Of a DNA stretch of 64,000 nt, positions 17,079 through 25,967 are shown in pieces (positions within the stretch are counted from its first letter, which is position 1; every line of letters begins with the position of its first letter). The notes beneath the pieces are model-generated. The model did not search any database. It was not told the origin of the DNA and was given only the letters and a program-made list of their open reading frames with translations. Both the position numbers and the translations under genes were made by a program. The DNA comes from Aeromonas enteropelogenes (lineage in GTDB: Bacteria > Pseudomonadota > Gammaproteobacteria > Enterobacterales > Aeromonadaceae). The stretch is taken from contig NZ_CDCG01000016.1 in NCBI RefSeq assembly GCF_000819845.1, positions 1 to 64,000 of the forward strand, written 5' to 3'.

Positions 17079-17093
17079 TGATAATGGTTATCA
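17079..17093. promoter_or_regulatory. Fur box overlapping the mntH promoter
   Basis: TGATAATGGTTATCA matches the 7-1-7 Fur consensus at 14 of 15 positions. A possible -35 TTGATA (17078-17083) overlaps it, with TATTCT at 17102-17107 as -10 (18-base spacer). In E. coli mntH responds to MntR, Fur and OxyR; only the Fur-like site is evident here. Confidence 0.75.
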
Positions 17094-17136
17094 TTTAGAT
17101 CTATTCTTTCTCCATATCCTTATGGAGGCTGATGCC

Positions 17137-18360
17137 ATGCAACCCGCACTGACCACGGCCATTCCGGCCAGCAAATTCAAGCTGACCCTGCTCGGGCCGG
17201 CCTTTATCGCCGCCATCGGCTACATAGATCCCGGCAACTTCGCCACCAATATCCAGGCGGGATCCACCTTCGGCTATCAACTGCTGTGGGTGGTAGTGTG
17301 GGCCAATCTGATGGCCATGGTGGTGCAGACCCTGTCGGCCAAGCTCGGCATCGTCACCGGCAAGAATCTGGCGGAACACATTCGCGACAAGCTGCCCAAG
17401 CCGGCAGTCTGGGCTTACTGGGTGCAGGCTGAGATTATCGCCATGGCCACCGATCTGGCCGAATTCATCGGCGCAGCGGTCGGCTTCAAGCTGCTGCTCG
17501 GGGTCACCCTGCTGGAAGGCGCCTGCATCACAGCCGTGCTCACCTGGGGCATCCTGATGCTGCAATCTCGCGGCCAGAAGCCGCTGGAATTCGTGGTCGG
17601 CGGTCTGCTGCTGTTCGTGGCGGCCGCTTACATCGTCGAGCTGGTGTTCTCCCGTCCCCATCTGCCGAGCCTGCTGGAAGGCGCTCTCTTCCCCGGGCTG
17701 CCCAACGGTGACGCCGTCTATCTGGCAGCCGGCGTACTGGGGGCGACCGTCATGCCCCACGTCATCTATTTGCACTCGGCGTTGACCCAGCACACCCAGG
17801 ATCGGGGCTCGGTCACCCAGCGGCTGCACACCACCCGGGTCGATGTGGCCATTGCCATGACCATCGCCGGCTTCGTCAATCTGGCGATGATGGCGATGGC
17901 GGCCGCCGCATTCCACAGCTCTGGCCACCAACAGGTCGCGGAGCTTGAATCCGCTTACCAGACCCTGACGCCACTATTGGGACAAGCTGCTGCGACCCTG
18001 TTTGGTCTGTCACTGGTGGCGTCCGGCATCTCCTCCACCGTGGTCGGAACCCTGGCAGGCCAGGTGGTGATGCAGGGCTTCGTACGCTTTACCATCCCGC
18101 TCTGGCTGCGACGCGCCATCACCATGGCCCCCGCCTTCGTGGTGATCGCCATGGGGCTCAACACCACCGAGATCCTGGTACTGAGCCAGGTGATCCTGAG
18201 CTTCGGTATCGCACTGGCCCTGATCCCGCTGTTGATGCTGACCGGCGATCGGGCACTGATGGGCGAGCATCGCAACCACCCCGTCACCCAGGCGCTCGGG
18301 CGCCTCATTGTGGCTCTGGTGATAGGGCTCAATGCCTATCTGCTGGTCGCCATGATCTAG
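17137..18360 (+). CDS. mntH: Nramp-family manganese(II) importer
   Basis: 407-residue proton-coupled Mn2+/Fe2+ transporter with about 11 membrane helices. The helix-1 metal-site motif DPGNFATN and helix-6 motif MPHVIYLH, which coordinate the ion in Nramp proteins, are intact, and the sequence closely follows E. coli MntH. The ATG at 17137 is preceded by GGAGG at 17125-17129, which decides it over an ATG at 17122 that overlaps this site. A Fur box lies 44 bases upstream. A large perfect inverted repeat follows the gene. Confidence 0.96.
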   Translation: MQPALTTAIPASKFKLTLLGPAFIAAIGYIDPGNFATNIQAGSTFGYQLLWVVVWANLMAMVVQTLSAKLGIVTGKNLAEHIRDKLPKPAVWAYWVQAEIIAMATDLAEFIGAAVGFKLLLGVTLLEGACITAVLTWGILMLQSRGQKPLEFVVGGLLLFVAAAYIVELVFSRPHLPSLLEGALFPGLPNGDAVYLAAGVLGATVMPHVIYLHSALTQHTQDRGSVTQRLHTTRVDVAIAMTIAGFVNLAMMAMAAAAFHSSGHQQVAELESAYQTLTPLLGQAAATLFGLSLVASGISSTVVGTLAGQVVMQGFVRFTIPLWLRRAITMAPAFVVIAMGLNTTEILVLSQVILSFGIALALIPLLMLTGDRALMGEHRNHPVTQALGRLIVALVIGLNAYLLVAMI

Positions 18361-18380
18361 CACTCATCATCCTGCCTCCG

Positions 18381-18414
18381 GACCGGCTCATTAACCGAGG
18401 TTAATGAGCCGGTC
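18381..18414. repeat. 15-bp perfect inverted repeat between mntH and the alaX-like gene
   Basis: GACCGGCTCATTAAC (18381-18395) and its exact complement (18400-18414) around a 4-base CGAG loop, 20 bases after the mntH stop. It would be a very stable RNA hairpin, but only TGCGCTTTG follows, not a U-tract. It may be a factor-assisted terminator or mRNA-stabilising hairpin. Confidence 0.75.
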
Positions 18415-18469
18415 TGCGCTTTGACGTATGCTGGCGGCTCTCTTCCTCTTCGATCTGCGGGAGCCATCC

Positions 18470-19321
18470 ATGTCACATACCCGAGCCAGCTTCGTGCTGG
18501 GCCACCATCAGGAGCAGGCCAGCGTCATCTGCTGCCAGAGCGGCGACACCAGCCTGCTGGTCACCGACCTCACCCCCTTTCATCCCCAGAGCCACCTCTG
18601 GCCCGATCAGCCGGGTGACGTGGGCACAGTGCGCTGGGAGGGTGGCGAAGCGGCCGTCGGCCCCTGCCGCATGGGGGCCATCAGCCCGGATGGGGAGCTG
18701 TTCGTCGACCAGGCGATCCCGGTCAAGCGGGGCGCGGAAGGGTGGCGTTTCGTGGTGGTGCACCCGCTGGCTGGCCACTGTGCGCTACCGGTGGGCAGTC
18801 AGGTGACGCTGCAAGTGGATGCCGAGGCCCGTCACGCCCTGAGCCTGGGTCACAGCGGCTGCCACCTGGCGGCACTGGCGCTCAACCGGGCGTTGATGCC
18901 TTACTGGCGCAAGGAGGTGACCGAGCGGGATGCGCTGGAGCAGCCGGATTTCGACCGTCTCGCCATCCAGACCTCGCGGGTCGAGCCCAATGGCTCGCGC
19001 GAGCAGTACCGGATCGGCAAGAGCCTGCGCAAGAAGGGAGTCAACGGTGAGGCTCTGCTGACCGACCTCGCCCATATTGAAGCCAGTATCAACCAGCAGC
19101 TGGGCAAGTGGTTGGCCGTTGGTGGCAGAATCCGCCGCAGCCGGGCTGGCGAGGCGATCATCGATTCGCGCTACTGGCACTGCACACTGGATGGGCAAGA
19201 GGTCACTATCCCTTGCGGGGGAACCCATGTCGCCGATCTGGCCGAACTCGGGGAGGTTACTGTGCAGCTGGCACCTTCAGACGAGGGGTTCATCATGATC
19301 AGCTGGGTCTGTCCCCCATAA
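18470..19321 (+). CDS. alanyl-tRNA editing protein (AlaX-type)
   Basis: 283-residue stand-alone relative of the AlaRS editing domain. The N-terminal part resembles the beta-barrel that precedes the domain. The zinc site is visible as HSGCH (H128, H132) and CGGTH (C249, H253), the HxxxH and CxxxH motifs that hydrolyse Ser-tRNA(Ala) or Gly-tRNA(Ala). The typical HTATHLL is altered to HSGCHLA, retaining both ligands. It acts in trans in the cytoplasm to correct mischarging. The ATG at 18470 fits the start of the domain; the open frame extends 42 bases further. It is a single-gene unit. Confidence 0.85.
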   Translation: MSHTRASFVLGHHQEQASVICCQSGDTSLLVTDLTPFHPQSHLWPDQPGDVGTVRWEGGEAAVGPCRMGAISPDGELFVDQAIPVKRGAEGWRFVVVHPLAGHCALPVGSQVTLQVDAEARHALSLGHSGCHLAALALNRALMPYWRKEVTERDALEQPDFDRLAIQTSRVEPNGSREQYRIGKSLRKKGVNGEALLTDLAHIEASINQQLGKWLAVGGRIRRSRAGEAIIDSRYWHCTLDGQEVTIPCGGTHVADLAELGEVTVQLAPSDEGFIMISWVCPP

Positions 19322-19365
19322 GGTGAGCCGATCCGGCTAGAAGGCGCTATTTCACGGGGGCAGAT

Positions 19366-19400
19366 AAAAACAATGCCAGTCAGCAAGCTGACTGGCATTG
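19366..19400 (-). terminator. terminator of hupA
   Basis: 14-bp perfect stem CAATGCCAGTCAGC / GCTGACTGGCATTG with a 2-base centre, then T5 on the minus strand, 21 bases after the hupA stop. Confidence 0.93.
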
Positions 19401-19421
19401 GACAGAATTGGACTTTCGGAC

Positions 19422-19694
19422 TTACTTGACAGCGTCTTTCAGAGCCTTGCCAGCCACAAATGAAGGCACGTTGGCAGCAGCAATCTGGATCTCTTTACCA
19501 GTTTGCGGGTTGCGACCGGTACGGCCAGCACGGTGGGTGACCTTGAAGGTGCCAAAACCAACCAGTTGCACAGCGTCACCTTCTTTCAGGCTCTGGGTAA
19601 TACCATTGATGATCTCTTCCAGAGCCACTTTGGCCTGAGCCTTGCTCAGATCTGCTTTGGCGGCAATTGCATCGACAAGTTGAGCTTTGTTCAT
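19422..19694 (-). CDS. hupA: DNA-binding protein HU-alpha
   Basis: 90-residue [33 protein letters not shown] and the end GKALKDAVK match E. coli HupA more closely than HupB. The Arg-rich beta arm (RTGRNPQTG) with its intercalating proline is intact. It compacts and bends DNA in the nucleoid. The start MNKAQLV at 19694 has AAAGGA upstream; an in-frame extension of eight codons has no family support. The rsd gene lies divergently 328 bases away, as rsd and hupA are near one another in E. coli. Confidence 0.96.
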   Translation of the reverse strand: MNKAQLVDAIAAKADLSKAQAKVALEEIINGITQSLKEGDAVQLVGFGTFKVTHRAGRTGRNPQTGKEIQIAAANVPSFVAGKALKDAVK

Positions 19695-19731
19695 AACATT
19701 TCCTTTATGATCGGGCATTTAGCGCTGGGTC

Positions 19732-19760
19732 ACTCTATGCAAAAAAAAACGCCCAGGCAA
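19732..19760 (-). promoter_or_regulatory. candidate hupA promoter
   Basis: Minus-strand TTGCCT (19760-19755) and TAGAGT (19737-19732) are 17 bases apart; the spacer includes a run of nine T residues. The rest of the 328-base hupA-rsd gap shows no gene. Confidence 0.35.
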
Positions 19761-20022
19761 AGGCTTTATCGACCAGGAGACGTTAAACGCTGGGGTTTTC
19801 ATCAAGATCTGCGGAAATAGTCACATTACACATGCCAAAAAGCGCGGACAGGCCTGAAACCTGCTAGCCCTGCCAACACGGGTCGTCTGATTCTTCACCA
19901 ATGCACAATATCCGGGCAAGCCTATTGACGGTCGGACAGATTTTCCATAGTTATAGGTGAGGTCACGGCTCAAACGGCTTGGGAGTCCCATCAATCGCCC
20001 AGCCTTGTCCCATGGAGGGATT

Positions 20023-20505
20023 ATGTTGACGAAACTGGAACAGACCAAACAGGCGCTGGCAGGCAAACATAAGGCAATCGACGACTGGCTGGATGAAAGG
20101 CAAGCCTTGCTGGTCGAATACATGAGGCTGGCCGGCCTCACCCCGGCGCGCGCCAAGCAACGCTGCCTGCCCAAACCAGAAGAACTGCAGCACTTCTGTG
20201 ACAAGTTGGTCGATTACGTCAGTGCAGGTCATTTCGAGATTTATCACCACGTTGTCACCGCCTTCGAACAGGCCAGCGGAGAGACCCTGGAGCTGGCCAA
20301 ACGCATCTACCCCCACATCCGCACCAGCACCGAGTTCGCCCTCGAGTTCAACGACAAGTACAGTGAAGCCGACGAAGCGCAGTTGCTGCTGCTGGATGAA
20401 GACCTCAACCAGTTGGGTCCGGTGCTTGAGGAGCGATTCAAGCAGGAGGATCGCCTGGTCAAGGCGCTGCATATAGTGGAATCTTTGAGTGCCCAGCAGG
20501 CCTGA
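20023..20505 (+). CDS. rsd: Rsd/AlgQ anti-sigma-70 regulator
   Basis: 160-residue helical protein similar to E. coli Rsd (158) and Pseudomonas AlgQ. Marker segments are DDWLDERQALLVEYMRLAGL and FCDKLVDYVSAGHFEIYHH, the latter nearly identical to FCQSLVDYLSAGHFSIYER of Rsd. It binds domain 4 of RpoD in stationary phase and favours alternative sigma factors. GGAGG lies upstream of the ATG at 20023. It is followed 98 bases later by a PilZ gene on the same strand. Confidence 0.9.
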   Translation: MLTKLEQTKQALAGKHKAIDDWLDERQALLVEYMRLAGLTPARAKQRCLPKPEELQHFCDKLVDYVSAGHFEIYHHVVTAFEQASGETLELAKRIYPHIRTSTEFALEFNDKYSEADEAQLLLLDEDLNQLGPVLEERFKQEDRLVKALHIVESLSAQQA

Positions 20506-20603
20506 GCCCATTTTTGGAGCAAGTTCAAGATACTGGCGGTCAAGGTCGATTACACTCAGAACAGTGACCCAGCGTCTACAGCAATTGCATACAGGAGATG
20601 AGC

Positions 20604-20984
20604 ATGTCTGAGCGCCGCCGTTTTGCACGGATCCTCTATTTGACCACGGCTGAACTAACTCAAGGGGAAGAGAAGTGGCAGACTCAGCTGGTCGACGTCT
20701 CCTTGCAGGGTGCTCTGCTGATAAGGCCCGATGACTGGGAAGAGCATGACAACAAGGAATACCAGATAAGTTTTGTCCTGAGTGGCAGCGACATCGAGAT
20801 AAAGATGCAAGTCGAATTGACCCATACTGCCAGCAAGAAGCTGGGTTTCTACTGCCATCACATCGATATCGACAGCGCCACCCACCTCAAGCGGATGATT
20901 GAACTCAACGTGGGTGATGAAGAACTGCTCCACCGGGAACTGGAGCAACTGCTAAGCGAGCACCTTGAGCACAACCAGCCTTGA
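20604..20984 (+). CDS. single-domain PilZ protein (c-di-GMP effector)
   Basis: 126-residue protein that is almost only a PilZ domain. The c-di-GMP-binding RRRFAR (RxxxR) is at residues 4-9 and DVSLQG (D/NxSxxG) near 33. The output partner is unknown; PilZ-only proteins usually act by protein-protein contact. The second ATG (20604) is chosen because GGAG directly abuts the first one (20598) and is correctly spaced for the second. It shares a bidirectional terminator with radA. Confidence 0.85.
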   Translation: MSERRRFARILYLTTAELTQGEEKWQTQLVDVSLQGALLIRPDDWEEHDNKEYQISFVLSGSDIEIKMQVELTHTASKKLGFYCHHIDIDSATHLKRMIELNVGDEELLHRELEQLLSEHLEHNQP

Positions 20985-21003
20985 TGGCAGAGCCGTTCCG
21001 ACA

Positions 21004-21034
21004 ATAAAAAAGAGCGCCAAAGCGCTCTTTTTTA
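21004..21034. terminator. bidirectional terminator between the PilZ gene and radA
   Basis: AGAGCGC / GCGCTCT stem with a 4-base loop, A6 before and T6 after, placed between convergent stops. Confidence 0.95.
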
Positions 21035-21050
21035 TTGTGATTCAATATGG

Positions 21051-22418
21051 TTACAAGGCTTCCAGCGCATCGGCCAGCTTCTTCACCGGCACCACTTCCA
21101 TCCCCTCGATGGGATGCTTGGGGGCGTTGGCGTGGGGCACGATGGCGCGGCGGAAGCCATGTTTGGCTGCCTCCTGCAATCGCTCCTGGCCGGACGGTAC
21201 CGGACGGATTTCGCCGGATAGCCCCACCTCCCCGAAAACCACCAGATCCTTGGGCAGCGCCTGATCGCGGAAACTGGAAACCATGGCCAGCAGCAGGGCC
21301 AGATCCGCACTGGTCTCTTCGACCTTGACGCCCCCAACCACGTTGATGAACACATCCTGATCCGCCATCTGCAAGCCACCGTGGCGATGCAGCACCGCCA
21401 GCAGCAGTGCGAGACGGTTGTGATCCATCCCCACCGCCACCCGGCGCGGGTTGGAGAGCTGGGAATAATCCACCAGCGCCTGCAGTTCCACCAGCAGGGG
21501 ACGGGTTCCCTCCCAGATCACCATGACGATGGAACCTGGGGCCTGCTCTTCACCGCGGCTAAGGAAAATGGCGGAAGGGTTGCTGACTTCCCGCATCCCC
21601 TGCCCGGTCATGGCAAACACGCCGAGCTCGTTGACCGCCCCGAAGCGATTCTTGTGGGAGCGCAGGGTGCGAAAACGGGAGTCGTGCCCCCCGTCCAGCA
21701 GCACGGAACAGTCGATGCAATGTTCCAGCACCTTGGGGCCCGCCAGGGTGCCATCCTTGGTGACATGGCCCACCATGAAGATGGCCACGTGGTTTTGCTT
21801 GGCATAGCGGGTCAACAAGGCGGCCGCTTCCCGCACCTGGGAGACAGAACCCGGCGCCGACTGGACATCTGCCACATGCATCACCTGGATGGAGTCGATG
21901 ACCATGATCTGGGGCTGTTCCTGCTGGGCGATCAGGCAAATTTGCTCGACGCTGGTTTCCGAGAGCATGCGCAGCTTGTCGGTGGGAAGCCCCAGGCGGT
22001 TGGCACGCATGGCCACTTGCTGCAGAGACTCCTCCCCGGTGACATACAGGGTCTTCATGCGCTCCGCCAGGCCGCACATGGTCTGCAGCAGCAGGGTGGA
22101 CTTGCCCGCCCCCGGATTGCCGCCTATCAAAATGGCCGATCCCGGCACCACACCGCCACCGAGCACGCGGTCCAGCTCCTTGAAACCTGAGGTAAAACGG
22201 GGAATTTCAGTGGTGGCTATCTCTGCCAATGTCTGAACCTGGCTGCCGATGGCACCGGCATAACCGGTGTAACGGGCGCTCTTGCCAGCGGGCGTCATCG
22301 AGCCGAGGCGCACCTCGGTGATGGTATTCCACTCCTTGCACTCGCTGCATTGGCCTTGCCAGCGTGTGAAGTCGGCACCACATTCGGAACATACATAAGC
22401 AGTTTTATTTTTAGCCAT
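21051..22418 (-). CDS. radA: DNA repair protein RadA (branch-migration helicase)
   Basis: 455-residue RadA/Sms. Domains in order: the N-terminal C4 zinc finger CSECGADFTRWQGQCSEC (residues 10-27), a RecA-like ATPase with Walker A GGNPGAGKST near 98, the RadA-specific KNRFGAVNELG near 253, and the C-terminal Lon-like domain. RadA extends recombination intermediates alongside RecA. The start MAKNKTAY at 22418 matches the family; the open frame continues 18 codons upstream. It is divergent, by 100 bases, from the two-PilZ-domain gene. Confidence 0.96.
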   Translation of the reverse strand: MAKNKTAYVCSECGADFTRWQGQCSECKEWNTITEVRLGSMTPAGKSARYTGYAGAIGSQVQTLAEIATTEIPRFTSGFKELDRVLGGGVVPGSAILIGGNPGAGKSTLLLQTMCGLAERMKTLYVTGEESLQQVAMRANRLGLPTDKLRMLSETSVEQICLIAQQEQPQIMVIDSIQVMHVADVQSAPGSVSQVREAAALLTRYAKQNHVAIFMVGHVTKDGTLAGPKVLEHCIDCSVLLDGGHDSRFRTLRSHKNRFGAVNELGVFAMTGQGMREVSNPSAIFLSRGEEQAPGSIVMVIWEGTRPLLVELQALVDYSQLSNPRRVAVGMDHNRLALLLAVLHRHGGLQMADQDVFINVVGGVKVEETSADLALLLAMVSSFRDQALPKDLVVFGEVGLSGEIRPVPSGQERLQEAAKHGFRRAIVPHANAPKHPIEGMEVVPVKKLADALEAL

Positions 22419-22518
22419 TGATAACTCGGGGACAGGATGAATTCCTGCTTGATATACTTGTTTGCGACCCACAGATCAAACCCAGAATCGGAAAAATGGA
22501 TTTCCGTGGCAGGAACAC

Positions 22519-24897
22519 ATGGATTCAGCGCATCAGCAACATCTGATTGAACAACTCGTCCCCTTGCTGCGGGAGAAGGATTTCGAAGAGATCTTCAACC
22601 GCCTGACCCAGGAGGAAAACAGCAACAGCCGTTTTCTGATCAAAATGGAGCTCAAACGCAAATGCTCCCCCTGCCGCAGGGTCATCGACATGCGCGACGA
22701 GCTGGGGGACGAGTGCCAGGTGCACGAGTTTGAGGGGATCACCCACTTCATGCCCGCCGAGGCGGCAGGCTTGTTCCAGTCCCAGTGTTATCTCTATCGC
22801 GACATCTATACCCTGGGTGTCTATGAAGCCATGCAGCAGTGGCTGCGGCAACACCATGCCCGCTCAGACAGCCAGCTCACCCCTCCCGCAAGCCCTTTCC
22901 GGCAATACGATGTCAACACCATCTCCTTTGCCAGTTATTACGGCCGCCGTCAGGAGCGGATGCACTTCAGCTCCCCCCTGCTGATCAAGTTTCAGGATGG
23001 TGAAAAGTTGTTTGCCAAAAGCTCGGATCTGTCGCTGGGGGGAATGCGCGTCTCCGTACCCTATCTGCCCAACTACCTGACCGGAGCCCAGGTGGAGGTC
23101 TTCTTCACCGGACTGGAACGGGACAATCCCAACCCCGTCCTGCACCAGCCCGTCAGCTACCAGATCCTCGGCGAGGAGAGCAAGGAGGGGAAGTACTGGC
23201 TGCGTCTGGTACGCACCGGTGAACACTCCGCCTTCGATACCTTCCTTGAGGAGTTCATCGAAGCCAACAAGGCACGTTACCGGGTCAGTGTCGACTATCT
23301 GCTCTCCGCCGCCATCATCAAGGGGTATGAGCAGTTCTACCTGCCACGCATGACCGGCATGCCGCTGTTTTTCGGCAAGGGAGACAGCCCGTCTCTGGAA
23401 ATCGCCCTGCGTACCGAGAACAACCAGCACCTGCTGGAGTACTGGCGAGACGAGAAAAACCGCGACACCCTGGCGAGTCTGTTCTACGCCGAACGGATGA
23501 AGCAGCTCTGTCCCCCGTCGGGCTCCACCAGCGAAACCCTGATCTACGCCTTCACCCATACGGTACGCAGCCATATCTACTTCTTCTCGGCGAGCGCCGA
23601 GGAGCTGCAGCAAAGCGGCCTGAAATCCCTGTTCTTCCAGGTGGGCTCACGGCGGCCCAGCTGGCGGGTCTACAAGTTCACCCTGGAGGCATGCGACCTG
23701 GTTGAGGCGGATATCGGTCAACTGCAGGGGCAGGACAACCCGCAACTACAGGACATATTGCTGACCGAGCGGCTCAAACAGATTGGCTACGTCGGCCTGC
23801 TGCAGGACATTACCCAGGAGTCCCAGCGCGACGAGTTCCGCCCGCAGGAGACACTCAACGAGAATGCCAACGAGCTGCACTGCTATGCTCACGACCAGAA
23901 AGCGGCCCCGTTCGAAATCGAAACCCTGCACTATGTCCAGCTTCGCAAAGAGTTGCGCTACATCCACAAGACGGCGGTTGCCATCCATCACAAGGGCAAA
24001 TCCTGGCTGGGCTGGACTCGGGACATCTCGACCCACGGCCTGCAGATAGAGCTGGAAGAGGCCTTCGACGGCGAAAAGAATGATGTGGTGACCATAGCGC
24101 TGCCCCGTCTGCAGGAGCTCTCCAAGAGCATGGATCTGCAGCGTCTCTCCTACCGTCTGGTCAGCCTCAACACGACCCGCACCGTGCTGCATCTGTGTAT
24201 CGAAGGTGACTCGGATCGCCACACCGGCCGCCAGTTCTTCAGCCTGCTGATAGAGAGCAACCAGAACAAGCTCAAGGCAGCGCAGGAGCAGCGGCGTTAC
24301 CGGGGGCTGGCACGGGCGCTTCGCAACATCTATACCCATCACCTGTTCAACTCGCCGGTCTATATCAACAAGCTGAAAGGCGCCCCCAAACCGGCATCAA
24401 TCGGCAAATCGCTGCAACCACGCAGCCTTCACCAGCTGCTTGAGGCCTGTGCTGAATTGCCGGACCAGGACAACCTCTATCCTCTGTTTCAGGGGGGGCT
24501 GCTCAAGGAGTTGCTGATGAACCCGCTGCGGGCCATAGAGCGGGAAGACAAACCGAAGGAAGATGAGGTCTACATCGCCTGCGAGCAGACCAATACCGGC
24601 CTCCCGGTGTTTGACAGCCGGCTGGCCAGCAGTTTTGCCAGCGCGCAGGAGAAGCGCGCCTTCATCGAGCTGGCGCTAAAGAGAGGGGAGTTCTATTCGG
24701 TACTGGTCGGTATCTCCCGTACCGGACGCCCCGATACCAACTTCATCGCCAACGAGCTCGACTACATCGCCAAGTTCGCCATCCACAAGGCGCGCAAGCT
24801 GGAAGAGGAGTTGTGGAGCGTGGTCGGCGTTGGCGAGCTGACCGATACCACCCGGGCCACGCTGTTCCGCCTTGGCATTGCGTCCCCCAGCCACTAA
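22519..24897 (+). CDS. large PilZ-domain protein with two PilZ motifs
   Basis: 792-residue soluble protein. A helical N-terminal region (1-130) contains a KCSPCRR Cys pair. A first PilZ domain (about 142-250) has YGRRQER and DLSLGGMRV. A middle region of about 220 residues is unassigned, and a second PilZ domain (about 474-580) has LRKELRY and DISTHG. The final 200 residues are also unassigned. A PilZ protein next to radA also occurs in Vibrio cholerae (recalled as VC2344, PlzC). It probably senses c-di-GMP; the output is unknown. The start at 22519 has AGGA five bases upstream. Confidence 0.82.
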   Translation: MDSAHQQHLIEQLVPLLREKDFEEIFNRLTQEENSNSRFLIKMELKRKCSPCRRVIDMRDELGDECQVHEFEGITHFMPAEAAGLFQSQCYLYRDIYTLGVYEAMQQWLRQHHARSDSQLTPPASPFRQYDVNTISFASYYGRRQERMHFSSPLLIKFQDGEKLFAKSSDLSLGGMRVSVPYLPNYLTGAQVEVFFTGLERDNPNPVLHQPVSYQILGEESKEGKYWLRLVRTGEHSAFDTFLEEFIEANKARYRVSVDYLLSAAIIKGYEQFYLPRMTGMPLFFGKGDSPSLEIALRTENNQHLLEYWRDEKNRDTLASLFYAERMKQLCPPSGSTSETLIYAFTHTVRSHIYFFSASAEELQQSGLKSLFFQVGSRRPSWRVYKFTLEACDLVEADIGQLQGQDNPQLQDILLTERLKQIGYVGLLQDITQESQRDEFRPQETLNENANELHCYAHDQKAAPFEIETLHYVQLRKELRYIHKTAVAIHHKGKSWLGWTRDISTHGLQIELEEAFDGEKNDVVTIALPRLQELSKSMDLQRLSYRLVSLNTTRTVLHLCIEGDSDRHTGRQFFSLLIESNQNKLKAAQEQRRYRGLARALRNIYTHHLFNSPVYINKLKGAPKPASIGKSLQPRSLHQLLEACAELPDQDNLYPLFQGGLLKELLMNPLRAIEREDKPKEDEVYIACEQTNTGLPVFDSRLASSFASAQEKRAFIELALKRGEFYSVLVGISRTGRPDTNFIANELDYIAKFAIHKARKLEEELWSVVGVGELTDTTRATLFRLGIASPSH

Positions 24898-24956
24898 ACG
24901 CTCATACAGGCGAGCCAGTTAACTCCGGACATCGCTCAGGCAAATCGGCAAGCAAC

Positions 24957-24987
24957 CAATGGCGGGCACAAGCCCGCCATTGTTTCA
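24957..24987. terminator. terminator between the large PilZ gene and the alpha/beta hydrolase gene
   Basis: CAATGGCGGGC / GCCCGCCATTG, an 11-bp stem with a 4-base loop, followed by TTTC on the plus side, between convergent stops. Confidence 0.75.
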
Positions 24988-25000
24988 TTCCCGGCCTTCA

Positions 25001-25906
25001 TCAAGCCGCCTGCGGGTCCTGCAACCACGCCAGGATCTGGGGGAAGTGATCCTCCTGAGCCTGTGGCGCCGTCAGCATGTTGATATGGTCATAGTCGAGG
25101 CGATTGCCGTTGTCCCGCCCCAGCCGGGTGTGACGCGCCACCAACCCCATCTCGTCACTGAAGCGGCGCACATCGGTGGGATGTCCCAGCACCTTGTCGG
25201 CCTTGGCCGAAATCATCCAGAGCGGTGGCCAGTTCACCCGGGCCGCAGCCTCGTCATAGGCAAAGCCATCGTGGGGATCCAGCCAGGGGCCGCATTTGAC
25301 CCAGGGAATGGTTTCCTGCAGGTAGCGCAGCGGCTCGTCATCGGCACCTATCTTCAGATTACGCGCCGCCAGAAAACCGCGGCGCCTGGCCAACCAGGGG
25401 GCCAGCCGGTTCCAGATCAGATCCACTTTCAGCCAGCGCTCCGGATTTTGTACCGAGACGCCCCGCTTGGTGCCGAAAAACAGCAGACTGGCCACCTGCC
25501 GGGCCAATTCGGGAAAACGGACCAGGGTCGAAGCCATGATGACGCCGCCCCAGGAGTGAGCGACCCAGTGCACCTTGAAGCCTGAATGGCGCTCGGCCAC
25601 CCAGCGGTGCAACGCGGGCAAATCCTCGGAGATCAGTTCATGCTGGCCATGGCCGGCCTGCTCGGCGATGGCTGGCGTACTCAGGCCACGGCCCCGCAGA
25701 TCGGCCACATAGACCTGATAGCCGTGACGGGCCAGGAAACAGGCCAGTCCCTTGCCCGATTCGGTGTAGAAGATCCGGCCATTCTCGATGGCGCCGTGCA
25801 CCATCAGGATCGGCTCGCCATGCACGGCGATGCCCGGCTGGATATGGCGAACATGCAGTTGATGTTCGCCACAGGGAATAAACAGAGATTGTTGCATCAG
25901 CTCCAT
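25001..25906 (-). CDS. alpha/beta hydrolase
   Basis: 301-residue alpha/beta-hydrolase. The oxyanion region MVHGAIENG is near residue 36, YVADLRGRG near 66, the nucleophile elbow AHSWGG (Ser as G/A-x-S-x-G) near 122, and a catalytic His in DYDHINML near 281. The substrate is unknown; lipase- or esterase-like activity is inferred. Two starts are possible: ATG at 25906, or ATG four codons later with GGAG closely upstream. It lies between radA and serB, genes that adjoin one another in E. coli. Confidence 0.8.
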   Translation of the reverse strand: MELMQQSLFIPCGEHQLHVRHIQPGIAVHGEPILMVHGAIENGRIFYTESGKGLACFLARHGYQVYVADLRGRGLSTPAIAEQAGHGQHELISEDLPALHRWVAERHSGFKVHWVAHSWGGVIMASTLVRFPELARQVASLLFFGTKRGVSVQNPERWLKVDLIWNRLAPWLARRRGFLAARNLKIGADDEPLRYLQETIPWVKCGPWLDPHDGFAYDEAAARVNWPPLWMISAKADKVLGHPTDVRRFSDEMGLVARHTRLGRDNGNRLDYDHINMLTAPQAQEDHFPQILAWLQDPQAA

Positions 25907-25967
25907 GTGACTGTTACGTCCTCCATGACGTAGGGAGCGGTGTACCACCGCCCTGACATAAGGGATA

